Shown here piece after piece: positions 42,407 through 50,425 of a stretch of 64,000 bases of DNA (position 1 is its first letter; every line of letters begins with the position of its first letter). The stretch comes from Lysobacterales bacterium (GTDB lineage Bacteria > Pseudomonadota > Gammaproteobacteria > Xanthomonadales > Xanthomonadaceae). A model generated the notes under the pieces. It made no database searches. It was not told the origin of the DNA and worked only from the letters and a program-made list of their open reading frames with translations. The stretch is taken from positions 1,302,001 to 1,366,000 of the forward strand of contig JADKCY010000002.1 of assembly GCA_016718605.1 (NCBI GenBank), read 5' to 3'. A program made the position numbers and the translations under genes.

Positions 42407-43802
42407 ATCCGCTGATCCGCACTTCCAACTGGCCCTGCTTCCAGTCGAAGCGGAGATTTAGGCCATGTGCCTCCGCCAATGCCGCAGCCAAGGACAGGCC
42501 CAATCCACTGTGGCGTGAGGCACTGCCTGGGTTCGACTCGATGCGCAGGAACCGTCTGCCCAACTGTGCGGCAACATTTTCGTCAAGATGCGGCGCGGCA
42601 TTGCGCAGGCAAAAGCTCCCATCGTCTTGCAAGGCGAGATACATCTGCTGATCCGGTTCGGACCGTGGCGCATGCTCCAGCGCGTTGCCGATCAGGATAT
42701 CGAGCAAGCGTTCCAGCATGCCGACATCACCGAGGATCCAGCACTCCGTGGGAAACGTGCCGAGTACATGAAGGTCGCCGACCGCCTGTCGCTGCAGATT
42801 TCGCGCCAGTACCTCACGAACGAGTTGCACCAGATCAAGCGGCTCGGTCGCCGGTCGGTCCAGTCCGGCTTCGATCCGTGCAAGAGCCAGCAAGGTCTCC
42901 ATGGTGCGTTCCATCTCGGCACTGGTGTCGGCAATAGCGCGTAGCCGCCGACGCAGTTCGTCTTCGCCTTCCACATAGGCACTGGTTTCGGCCAGCGCCC
43001 TGGTCTCGGCGACCGGGGTGCGCAGTTCGTGGGCAAGGTCGCGAGCAAAACGCCGCTCCCGATCAAGCAGCGTGAATACGCGGGCCAACAGGTGATCGAA
43101 TTTGCGTGCCAGCGGCATCAACTCAAGCGGCAGGTCATCACGATATAGCGGCGCGGCAGGCTGCTCCGGACGCGTCGTCGCCAACGTGGTGGCGAACACA
43201 TCCAGTGGCGCGAGACCACGCCGCAAGGACCAATGCGACAGCATCAGGACCAGCGCAAGGGTGATCACCGCGCCCACCAGCAGCAGCACATGCAATTGCA
43301 CCATCAGCGCGTCCAATTGCTCGCGTTCTTCGGCGACGACCACGCGCAGATTACCGCGCGAATCGCCATCCGGAAGATCGAAGGCCAAGGCCACCGCGCG
43401 ACCGTGATGACCGTCCGGCAGATGCAAATCGAACCAATGGGGTTGCACGCCAAGCACCTTCGGCAATGGCAGATCGGCCTGATGGCTGGACGCGGAACGC
43501 GCCAAGGTGCGTCCGGCTGTATCCCAGACCTGATAGAAATCGGTATGCCCTGCCTCGCGGAACTCCGGCATCCAGGTTTCGAGCGGTTCGGCATTGCGCA
43601 CGGTGGCGCCAAGATAGGCCGCGACCGCACTGGCCCTTGCGCTCAAACCTGCGTCGAAACGCTGTTGCAACTGGTGATCGAAGCTCTTGTCCAGCAACAA
43701 GGCGAGCAGGACAACGCTGATCGTGGACATCAGCGCGATATTGCGCGCCAGTCGATGGCGTAGCGAACCGCCCGAGCGGGTTGCCCTAAGCCTCAACGAC
43801 AT
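42387..43802 (-). CDS. QseC-like sensor histidine kinase
   Basis: 471 aa from ATG 43802, overlapping the regulator gene by 17 bp. Helix 1 (NIALMSTISVVLLALLLD), a periplasmic domain of about 130 residues, helix 2 (VHVLLLVGAVITLALVLMLSHW), HAMP-like linker, HisKA FARDLAHELRTPVAETRALAE with the phospho-His, and HATPase N-box LLDILIGNALEHAP. The G1 region is the CLRNAAPHLDE variant, and the G2 box SGLGLSLAAALAEAHG is intact. It belongs with the response regulator at 43786. The signal is unknown; the copper-chaperone and metal-efflux genes on either side suggest metal sensing, unproven. Confidence 0.93.
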   Translation of the reverse strand: MSLRLRATRSGGSLRHRLARNIALMSTISVVLLALLLDKSFDHQLQQRFDAGLSARASAVAAYLGATVRNAEPLETWMPEFREAGHTDFYQVWDTAGRTLARSASSHQADLPLPKVLGVQPHWFDLHLPDGHHGRAVALAFDLPDGDSRGNLRVVVAEEREQLDALMVQLHVLLLVGAVITLALVLMLSHWSLRRGLAPLDVFATTLATTRPEQPAAPLYRDDLPLELMPLARKFDHLLARVFTLLDRERRFARDLAHELRTPVAETRALAETSAYVEGEDELRRRLRAIADTSAEMERTMETLLALARIEAGLDRPATEPLDLVQLVREVLARNLQRQAVGDLHVLGTFPTECWILGDVGMLERLLDILIGNALEHAPRSEPDQQMYLALQDDGSFCLRNAAPHLDENVAAQLGRRFLRIESNPGSASRHSGLGLSLAAALAEAHGLNLRFDWKQGQLEVRISGFTPLPD

Positions 43803-44454
43803 AACCGAAGCCGCGTCGCGTGGTGATAGGGTCGGCACAACCCGCGTCTGTCAGTTTGCTGCGCAATGTGCTCATCAGCACCTCGATGACCTTGTCGGAG
43901 GCACTGCTCGCACTACCGTACAAATGCTCGAACAGGGCCGTGCGATTGAATACGCGACCGCGATGTCGGGCGAGGAACTCCAGGATGGCGTATTCCTTGG
44001 GTGTCAGGGCGACGACACCCGACTGGCCGTGCACTGATCTGGCGGCGGTAAGGATTCGCAAATCGCCCAGCACGATCTCGGGCTCATGCTCGTCATGGCG
44101 TCGCCGTGTCAGTGCGGCAACGCGCGCGCGCAACTCGTCAAACGAAAAGGGCTTGACCAGATAGTCGTCTGCGCCCATGTCGAGGGCTTGAACCCGGTCG
44201 GCGATCTGATCGCGAGCCGACAGCACCAGCACGCGAACGGGTTTGCCTTGCTGACGTATCTCGCGCAACAACTGCAGGCCATCGACACGCGGCATCATCA
44301 GGTCGAGGACCACGACGTCGTAATCCCACTGCGCCAGAAAGGGTCTGGCGGCAGCACCATCGACGGCGGAATCAACCGCCCAGCCAAACGCGGAGAAGCC
44401 GGAAAGCAAGGCTTCACGTAGTTTCTGGGAATCCTCCACGATCAGCAGCCGCAT
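43786..44454 (-). CDS. OmpR-family response regulator (QseB/CopR-like)
   Basis: 222 aa. Receiver with VEDSQKLREAL, phospho-Asp in VVVLDLMMPRVDGL, VLSARDQIADR and Lys in DYLVKPFSFDEL. The DNA-binding winged helix covers the C-terminus (VVALTPKEYAILEFLARHRG, SASDKVIEVLMSTLRSKL, ITTRRGFGYVVEA). It precedes and overlaps its kinase. Target genes cannot be read off, but the PCu(A)C operon about 275 bp upstream on the same strand is a candidate. Confidence 0.95.
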   Translation of the reverse strand: MRLLIVEDSQKLREALLSGFSAFGWAVDSAVDGAAARPFLAQWDYDVVVLDLMMPRVDGLQLLREIRQQGKPVRVLVLSARDQIADRVQALDMGADDYLVKPFSFDELRARVAALTRRRHDEHEPEIVLGDLRILTAARSVHGQSGVVALTPKEYAILEFLARHRGRVFNRTALFEHLYGSASSASDKVIEVLMSTLRSKLTDAGCADPITTRRGFGYVVEA

Positions 44455-44612
44455 GCACGCACTCCTTGCCCTATGGCCGATTGCAGCAAATGCAACTTAA
44501 GTGTCGCTCAATGCAGGCGCTACGCGCTGATGACGATCACAGCAGAAGTGGAACCATTCGGTCCCGCCAGCAGGCGGTTGAGATCGTGCTTTCCTGCACG
44601 TTCTCCAAGCGC

Positions 44613-44635
44613 GCGTCCGGCACTTGTCCGGACGC
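44613..44635. repeat. perfect 8-bp hairpin
   Basis: GCGTCCGG (44613-44620) pairs with CCGGACGC (44628-44635) around a 7-nt loop. On the plus strand TCTCTC follows. It could be a second transcription stop or an operator for the response regulator; neither is proven. Confidence 0.4.
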
Positions 44636-44695
44636 TCTCTCGATGAATCCGTCGCTTCCGGGTTCAGTTCGCCAACACTGCATCCTTGCCACCCC

Positions 44696-44717
44696 CAGGG
44701 TGTTTCTCAACACCCTG
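44696..44717 (-). terminator. hairpin after the PCu(A)C/small membrane protein operon
   Basis: CAGGGTGTT (44696-44704) and AACACCCTG (44709-44717) form a perfect 9-bp stem with a 4-nt loop, 12 nt after the TGA of the 51-aa membrane protein. There is no clear T-tract on the minus strand, so it is either a weak intrinsic terminator or an RNA 3'-end stabiliser. Confidence 0.5.
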
Positions 44718-44729
44718 CCAATGCGGTGT

Positions 44730-44885
44730 TCAGATCAAGGCGCTCGCGCTGTCGCGAAGTTGGCCGCTACCGCGCTCAGCCTTACCACCAACAGCCGGGG
44801 ATACCAGCAGCTTCAACAGCACGCCAAACCAGATCACGCTCCACAGCGTGCCGACAATCAGCAGAATCAGATTGAAGGTTTCCAC
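44730..44885 (-). CDS. 51-aa single-pass membrane protein (uncalled small ORF)
   Basis: GTG start at 44885, TGA at 44730. The sequence opens ETFNLILLIVGTLWSVIWF and continues GVLLKLLVSP, a long hydrophobic helix of about 28 residues. A polar tail GGKAERGSGQLRDSASALI follows. The start lies 11 nt after the PCu(A)C stop, on the same strand and in close operon spacing, and a stable hairpin follows its stop. It is shorter than common ORF cut-offs, which explains why it would be missed. There is no strong ribosome site, so translation may be coupled to the chaperone gene. Function is unknown; a membrane partner of the copper chaperone is a guess. Confidence 0.6.
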   Translation of the reverse strand: METFNLILLIVGTLWSVIWFGVLLKLLVSPAVGGKAERGSGQLRDSASALI

Positions 44886-44896
44886 GGCTGCGAAGC

Positions 44897-45346
44897 TCAG
44901 TGCGCCGCCATCGGCGGACGTTCCTTGACCTCAAAGCTGACTGCCTGACGCTCGCCAGTCGAGAACTCCAGTTCCACTTTCAGCGTTTCGCCAACCGTCA
45001 GCACCGGGTTGGGTTTGATGAACATCAGGTGCTCACCACCGGGCTTGAGCTCGACCTTGCCTTGTGCGGGGATCTCGATGCCATCCGGAAGGCGGCGCAT
45101 CTTCATGACACCGTCTTCCATCGTCATGGTGTGGATTTCCATGTGATCAACACGGTCGTTGTGGGCATTGATCAGTCGCACTGGCGCATCGGTGTCGTTG
45201 TAAAGCGTGACAAAACCGCCACCGGCGTCGGCAGTGGGTGGCATGGCTCGCGCCCACGCACCTTCTGCACGAATGCCCTCGGCCGCCGCCAATCCACTGG
45301 CCATCCACAATCCCAGTCCGAAACTCAGCGTTGCTTTCACTCGCAT
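44897..45346 (-). CDS. PCu(A)C-type periplasmic copper chaperone
   Basis: 149 aa from ATG 45346 (AGGAG upstream); the open frame further back to 45484 has no signal. A signal peptide (LSFGLGLWMASGLAAA) is followed by a cupredoxin-like beta domain (GIRAEGAWARAMPP, GGGFVTLYNDTDAPVRLINA). The copper-binding Met/His set is DHMEIHTMTMEDGVMKM and, later, GGEHLMFI. This fits the PCu(A)C family, which delivers Cu(I) to cytochrome oxidase CuA or CuB sites. The spacing between His and Met ligands differs by a residue or so from the usual formula. The small membrane protein follows in the same transcript. Confidence 0.9.
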   Translation of the reverse strand: MRVKATLSFGLGLWMASGLAAAEGIRAEGAWARAMPPTADAGGGFVTLYNDTDAPVRLINAHNDRVDHMEIHTMTMEDGVMKMRRLPDGIEIPAQGKVELKPGGEHLMFIKPNPVLTVGETLKVELEFSTGERQAVSFEVKERPPMAAH

Positions 45347-45408
45347 GTGGCACTCCTCGTTGGGTGAATCAGCAAAGACTAATGCGTTCTTCGGGCGCTG
45401 GCATGCGA

Positions 45409-45434
45409 CCAAGTGTCGCAGCTTGGCACCAAGT
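45409..45434. promoter_or_regulatory. ACCAAGT repeat / CTTGG-CA-CCAAG dyad in the PCu(A)C promoter region
   Basis: ACCAAGT stands at 45409-45415 and 45428-45434, and CTTGG-CA-CCAAG (45422-45433) is a perfect short dyad. It is 63-88 bp before the PCu(A)C start and about 70-90 bp before the beta-helix start, so it could be an operator for either gene. No regulator is assigned. Confidence 0.35.
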
Positions 45435-45501
45435 TGCCCTCGCCTGTCCGAATTCTGAGGGCTGCGCCGTATCGCTGCCGTCAACCTCCTGGAGAGAGCC
45501 C

Positions 45502-46974
45502 ATGCGCTTGTCCCTCAGCTTCGTCCTGCTCGCACTGATTCCGGTTGCACCGACCTTCGCGGCCACCAGCTATACCGTGTTCACTACCGCTGACAGTGGC
45601 GCACAATCGTTGCGCGCGGTCATCGAAGCCATCAACGCGAACAGCACTGAAACGGTCTTCAACCTCAATTTCAATGTGGGCAGTAATCAGACGATTCTGG
45701 TCAACAGCAATCTGCCGCGCATTGGCCGTGCCAATTCGTTCATCACCATTGATGGCTCACTCAGTCCCGGACTCAGCATCGATGGGCAAGGCACGTCGAG
45801 TCTTTTCTATGCCAATCAGAATGCGTTGCTGGTGGTGCGCGATCTCACTCTGACTCGCGGCGAGAGTAGCGAAGGCGGCTGTCTGCGCGCCGGCACCGAT
45901 GGTCCGCCGATGACGGTTCAGCGCGTGCTGTTCTCGGGTTGTATCGCGGGCATCGGTAGCGGTGGTGCGATCAGTGCCAGTGCGCAACTGAACGTCACCG
46001 ACAGCGTGTTTGTCGACAATCGTATGAACGGCATGAGCGGCGTCGGCAGTGGCGGTGGCGCCATCCTCAAGACCGGCACTGGCAATCTGATCGTCGAGGG
46101 CAGCAGCTTCATCGACAACGCGGCGCTGGGCGATGGCAGCACCAGTTCGATCGCGTTGTTCGGTGGTGCCATCTACATCGGCGACGGCAGCCTCAATCAC
46201 GCCATTCGTGGCAGTTGGTTCAGCGGCAATCTCGCCGCCAACCCGGGCGGGTCGATCGGTGGTTTCGGTGGCGCAATCCATGTGGAAGATGGCGGGCTGA
46301 CGGTAGAACGAAGTTTCTTCCGTGGCAATCAAGCCGATCGTGAGGGTGGTGCCATCGCGGCAGGCAGCTTCGTCAGCGCAACCCGGCTGCGGCTTGTGCA
46401 ACTGCGCAACAGTACCTTCGAGCGCAACGTGGCAGGCATTTACGGCGGTGCGATCAGTGTTTCCAACCCCGGTAATAGCAATGGCGTACTGGACGTCCGC
46501 AACAGCCTGTTCCAATTCAACGATGCTCCGGATGGCTACAGTCTGCAAATGAGCAGCAACACCGGCACGATGACGGTGTCGCACAGTGCTTTCGGGGCGC
46601 CGGGGATGGATGGCAACGGTGCGGCATCGCACTGCCTGGGCAGTGCACAGGCCTCCAATCAGAATGCTGGTCTGCTACCGCTGCAATTGGGTTGCGGCAT
46701 CAACGGCATCGGCGTGGCGAGCTTCACGCTGCTGGGCAACGAACCAACGCTGCCAGCCAGCTTTCCCGTCGCCTACGACATGGCGCTGACCAGTCCGCTG
46801 GTCGACGCCGGCGTCACCGGCGCCGGGAACTTGGCTGATCCCAGTGCCTGTCTGACTTCGGATGCACGTGGGCAAGCACGCCCGCAATCGATCCAGTTCG
46901 GCGTCACCCCACGTTGTGACATTGGCCCGGTGGAACTGTTGGGTCCACTGTTTAGGGATGGCTTTGAAGACTGA
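45502..46974 (+). CDS. secreted beta-helix/polymorphic-repeat protein with FRDGFED C-terminus
   Basis: 490 aa. ATG 45502 has GGAGAG 7 nt upstream. The signal peptide is LSLSFVLLALIPVAPTFA. The body is a right-handed beta-helix with repeated GGAI blocks typical of Chlamydia-type Pmp/'choice-of-anchor' surface proteins: GSGGAISASAQLNVTDSVF, GSGGGAILKTGTGNLIVEGS, FGGAIYIGDG, GFGGAIHVEDGGLTVERSFF, YGGAISVSNPG. It ends in LGPLFRDGFED. Secreted proteins of this bacterial group often share such a short Phe/Gly/Asp/Glu tail, which may be a sorting or anchoring signal. There is no autotransporter barrel. Function is unknown; surface adhesion or carbohydrate binding is possible. Confidence 0.75.
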   Translation: MRLSLSFVLLALIPVAPTFAATSYTVFTTADSGAQSLRAVIEAINANSTETVFNLNFNVGSNQTILVNSNLPRIGRANSFITIDGSLSPGLSIDGQGTSSLFYANQNALLVVRDLTLTRGESSEGGCLRAGTDGPPMTVQRVLFSGCIAGIGSGGAISASAQLNVTDSVFVDNRMNGMSGVGSGGGAILKTGTGNLIVEGSSFIDNAALGDGSTSSIALFGGAIYIGDGSLNHAIRGSWFSGNLAANPGGSIGGFGGAIHVEDGGLTVERSFFRGNQADREGGAIAAGSFVSATRLRLVQLRNSTFERNVAGIYGGAISVSNPGNSNGVLDVRNSLFQFNDAPDGYSLQMSSNTGTMTVSHSAFGAPGMDGNGAASHCLGSAQASNQNAGLLPLQLGCGINGIGVASFTLLGNEPTLPASFPVAYDMALTSPLVDAGVTGAGNLADPSACLTSDARGQARPQSIQFGVTPRCDIGPVELLGPLFRDGFED

Positions 46975-47058
46975 ATAGACGCATCGCTTGACGACAGTCG
47001 CCACGGGTCCACACGATGGCGGCGTTGGCGCCTGTGCGCCGGAATGTGGCTCAGCCCT

Positions 47059-47610
47059 ATGGACCTCACTGTTCTGATCAATCGTGCACGCAGTGGTGAT
47101 GTGACGGCGGCGGATTCGGCGTTGCGCGAGGTCTACGAGCAGCTCAAACGCATCGCGCTATCGGCCATGCACGGTCAATCCGGGCAGACCCTGTCGGCGA
47201 CGGCACTGGTCAATGAAGCCTATCTCCGCCTGCTGCCCGGTCAGTCCGCACCGATCGAGGATCGCCAGCACTTTTATCGTCTCGCAGCGCGCGCGATGCG
47301 CCAGATCCTGATCGACCAGGCCAGACGCCGCAGTGCGGACAAGCGCGGCGGCGACTGGGTGCAAACCGAACTCAATGAGCAGATCGGTGGCGTCGATGGC
47401 TTTGCCGATGTCCTGGCCATTGATCAGGCGCTGGTGCAACTGGAGGCGCTGGACCCGGAGTTGGCGCAGCTCACCGAGCAGTATTTTTTCGCCGGACTGA
47501 ACTTTGCACAGATCGCGGAATTGCGGGGCATCAGCGAGCGTACGGTCCGTCGTGATTGGGATACGGCACGCGCATTCCTGCGCCGAGTGCTGGCCGAGAG
47601 CCCGCTGTGA
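47059..47610 (+). CDS. ECF-type RNA polymerase sigma factor
   Basis: 183 aa from ATG 47059, where the family N-terminus LTVLINRARSGDVTA begins; ATG 47044 would add five residues. Region 2 is seen in ALVNEAYLRLLPG and FYRLAARAMRQILIDQARRR, and region 4 in ELAQLTEQYFFAGLNFAQIAELRGISERTVRRDW with a clear helix-turn-helix. It matches the ECF-like group whose genes are paired with a Ser/Thr kinase instead of an anti-sigma factor. The stop overlaps the kinase start (GTGA), so the two are translationally coupled. Confidence 0.92.
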   Translation: MDLTVLINRARSGDVTAADSALREVYEQLKRIALSAMHGQSGQTLSATALVNEAYLRLLPGQSAPIEDRQHFYRLAARAMRQILIDQARRRSADKRGGDWVQTELNEQIGGVDGFADVLAIDQALVQLEALDPELAQLTEQYFFAGLNFAQIAELRGISERTVRRDWDTARAFLRRVLAESPL

Positions 47611-50414
47611 GCATTGTCGACCCGCAACAATGGCAGCGGATCAAGGCTTTGTTTCAACAAGCCCTGGATCAACCGCCCGAACGGCGCGAGGCGTTCGTGC
47701 GTTCCTCGGCCGAGAGCGATGTGATTGCCAACGAAGTCATCTCCCTTCTGACGGCACATGCCAGTGACACCGGTCGTCACGAAAGCAATGCCTTGACGAC
47801 GCTTGAACAATTGCGCGAAGTCGTGCCCGAGCAGATCGGGCCCTACCGCCCGTTACGTGTGCTCGGCCGTGGTGGCATGGGCGTGGTCTGGCTGGCAGAG
47901 CGTGCCGATGGTGCTTACCAGCAACGTGTCGCATTGAAACGTCTTGCCGCGCACCTCACCGATCCGGTTGCCCGCGAACGTTTCCAGCGCGAACGCGAAA
48001 CCTTGGCGCGGCTGGATCACCCGCATATCGCGCGACTGCTGGATGGCGGGATCGATTCACAGGGCCTGCCTTGGTTTGCAATGACCTATGTCGAAGGCGA
48101 ACCCATTACCCAATGGTGCGATGCGCAGCGGCTCGGGTTGAACGAGCGCTTGCGGCGGATGCAACAGGTACTCGATGCGCTGGATGCCGCGCATCGCCAA
48201 CTCGTGGTGCATCGTGACCTCAAACCCTCCAATGTCCTGGTGGATCATGGCGGTCGTGCACACCTGCTGGACTTCGGCATTGCCAAGTGGCTGCAACAAG
48301 AGGAACACACGGCGACAGCGGCACGCATGCTTACGCCGGACTATGCCGCACCGGAACAGGTCGAAGGCCACCCGATCAGCACCGCCACCGATGTCTACGC
48401 CGCAGGTGTGTTGCTGTTTGAACTATTGACTGGGCGTCTGCCCTATCGTCATACGGGGGCTTTGCGGCTGTCCGAGATCGTTTCCCAGCCCGCATTGCGG
48501 TTGCGTCAGGCACTGACGCTGCGCACTGGCAAGGCAAACGACGGCAGCAGCGAGCGGGACAAGATCGCCGCGGCCCGCGGTGTTAGCGCCGCGCGTTTGC
48601 ACGGACTGCTGGACAACGATCTTCAGCGCATTGTCGAACGCGCACTGCAGAAGGCACCGCAGGATCGCTATCCCTCCGTTCGCGCCATGGCCGATGACAT
48701 CGATGCGTGGTTGACACAGCGTCCACTGCGTTCGATGCCCACGCCTTGGCCGCGACGCCTGCAGCAATTTGCACGCCGCCAGCGCTGGGCAATCCTGCTG
48801 GCCAGCGTACTGCTTTTCAGTGCAGTGCTGGGCGTCGCCGCAGTGATGTGGCAGGCCCGCGAGACGGCTCGGCAAGCCGCGCGAGCGGACGCAACACGAC
48901 GCGCCTTGTCCGACCTCCTAGCGAATGCCGACCCGTTTCGACAAGGGACTAGCACGGTGACGCTCAAACAGGCGCTGGATCGCGGCTTGCCACCGTTGCA
49001 GGCACAACTTGAGGCCGCGCCGGAAGTGGCGCTGGGCGTGATCGCCGAATTGGCCAGCGTCTACGGCAATCTGGGTGAGGCGGAAAAAGGCCAGCAGCTT
49101 TTGAGCGACGCCCTCACGCGCGCTGGCGCGATATCGCTGCCGAGTGAACTGCGCTTTGATGCGTGGTTGCGTTTAGCCCGATTGCAACAGAACAGTGGTC
49201 ATCTGGATAGCGCCGAGCAAAGTCTGAAACATGCCTCCACGCTGGTCAAAGACGCGAATGATCTGGAGCGTCTGACACTGATTTCCGCCGAAGTTGACTG
49301 GGCCGCAGGGCGCAAAGATGAAGCGATCGCAGTCGCGCAGAATGCCCTCGACGCGCTCACACGAACGCACACGCGTGAGGCCCAAACGCAACGCCTTGCG
49401 TGGCTGCGTCTGTTGTCCAATGCCTGGTTTGATCGCGGCGATCCGCTCAAAGCACTGCAGACCGACACCGCGATTCTTGAATTGCAGGAGTCGATCGGCA
49501 GCCCGGCAGACATCGGTGTCGCGGCGTACTATCTCGCTTCGACCCTGGCGGTGATGGGCAAGCCGCAGCAAGCCGCGCCGTTGTTCGAGCGCGCAGCCAC
49601 GTTGCTGCCTGATGCGTTGGGCCAATATCACGTCTACACACTGTCGGCACGGGCGGGGATGGCCAGTGCGTTGCAAGCACGCGGCGATTACAGCGCCGCA
49701 GCGTCGCTTATGAACGCCGTGCTGGATGACTTCCGCGCCGCGCCTGTTCCGCATGTGCCCGGGCAGTTGGCCTTGCTGGTCAACCTGGCGCGACTGCAAT
49801 CCGAACGCGGCCGCTGCGATGAGGCGAAGGCCGCCATGACGAGCGCCGACAGCTTGATCGCCAGCCATCCGCAGGTGGGCGCGCGAATGCAGGGGCCACT
49901 GCAACAAATCGCGCTTGAATGCGCCCTGCAAAGCGGCGATCTGACAGCGGTGCTGGATGCGACGCAGGCGTCACTTGCCGCTGAATCGCCTTCCATTGTC
50001 GACTTGGTACTGCACGCACGCGCCTTGCTGCAACAAGGAAGAATCGACGACGCACTACCTTACGCCGAGCTAGCTGCCACGCTCGAGGCACACGCGGATC
50101 GTCCGCCACGCGCCAGTGGGCGAGCCGTGCACGGCGACGTATTGCGCTTGCTGCATCGACTGGAGGAATCCCGCAGCGTGCTGGAAGCCGCAGTGAGCTA
50201 CTGGCAGGCGCAACGCGAAGACGATGGCGTACAGATGAACCCGCGACTTGCCGACGTTCAGATTGCTCTTGCCAAGACGCTGAAAGCACAAGATGAACAA
50301 CCGCGACGGCAAGGCGAATTGCTGCAGTCCGCATTGCGCATACGTCAGCACGTGATGGGCGAGCGGCATCCATGGACGCAGCAGGTCGAATCGGAATTGC
50401 GGCATTTGCCATGA
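47607..50414 (+). CDS. receptor-like Ser/Thr protein kinase with C-terminal TPRs
   Basis: 935 aa, GTG start 47607 inside the sigma-factor stop. After about 90 residues comes a complete Hanks-type kinase: glycine loop LGRGGMGVVWLAE, VALKRL with the ATP Lys, catalytic loop VVHRDLKPSNVLV, DFGIAKWL and PDYAAPEQVEG. A membrane helix (WAILLASVLLFSAVLGVAAVMW, about 408-429) separates it from an extracytoplasmic region of about 500 residues made of helical TPR-like repeats. Such kinases probably phosphorylate their partner sigma factor to control it; here the partner is the gene just upstream. The ligand of the TPR part is unknown. Confidence 0.92.
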   Translation: MSIVDPQQWQRIKALFQQALDQPPERREAFVRSSAESDVIANEVISLLTAHASDTGRHESNALTTLEQLREVVPEQIGPYRPLRVLGRGGMGVVWLAERADGAYQQRVALKRLAAHLTDPVARERFQRERETLARLDHPHIARLLDGGIDSQGLPWFAMTYVEGEPITQWCDAQRLGLNERLRRMQQVLDALDAAHRQLVVHRDLKPSNVLVDHGGRAHLLDFGIAKWLQQEEHTATAARMLTPDYAAPEQVEGHPISTATDVYAAGVLLFELLTGRLPYRHTGALRLSEIVSQPALRLRQALTLRTGKANDGSSERDKIAAARGVSAARLHGLLDNDLQRIVERALQKAPQDRYPSVRAMADDIDAWLTQRPLRSMPTPWPRRLQQFARRQRWAILLASVLLFSAVLGVAAVMWQARETARQAARADATRRALSDLLANADPFRQGTSTVTLKQALDRGLPPLQAQLEAAPEVALGVIAELASVYGNLGEAEKGQQLLSDALTRAGAISLPSELRFDAWLRLARLQQNSGHLDSAEQSLKHASTLVKDANDLERLTLISAEVDWAAGRKDEAIAVAQNALDALTRTHTREAQTQRLAWLRLLSNAWFDRGDPLKALQTDTAILELQESIGSPADIGVAAYYLASTLAVMGKPQQAAPLFERAATLLPDALGQYHVYTLSARAGMASALQARGDYSAAASLMNAVLDDFRAAPVPHVPGQLALLVNLARLQSERGRCDEAKAAMTSADSLIASHPQVGARMQGPLQQIALECALQSGDLTAVLDATQASLAAESPSIVDLVLHARALLQQGRIDDALPYAELAATLEAHADRPPRASGRAVHGDVLRLLHRLEESRSVLEAAVSYWQAQREDDGVQMNPRLADVQIALAKTLKAQDEQPRRQGELLQSALRIRQHVMGERHPWTQQVESELRHLP

Positions 50415-50425
50415 ACGCCAGTGCG

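Larger units (their letters stand above)
44455..44729. other. 275-bp intergenic region with two hairpins
   Basis: No gene is seen. It holds the promoter of the response regulator at its left end and the 3' end of the copper-chaperone transcript at its right. Two perfect hairpins are listed separately (44613-44635 and 44696-44717). CGTGC/GCACG at about 44585-44600 is a further short one. Confidence 0.5.
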
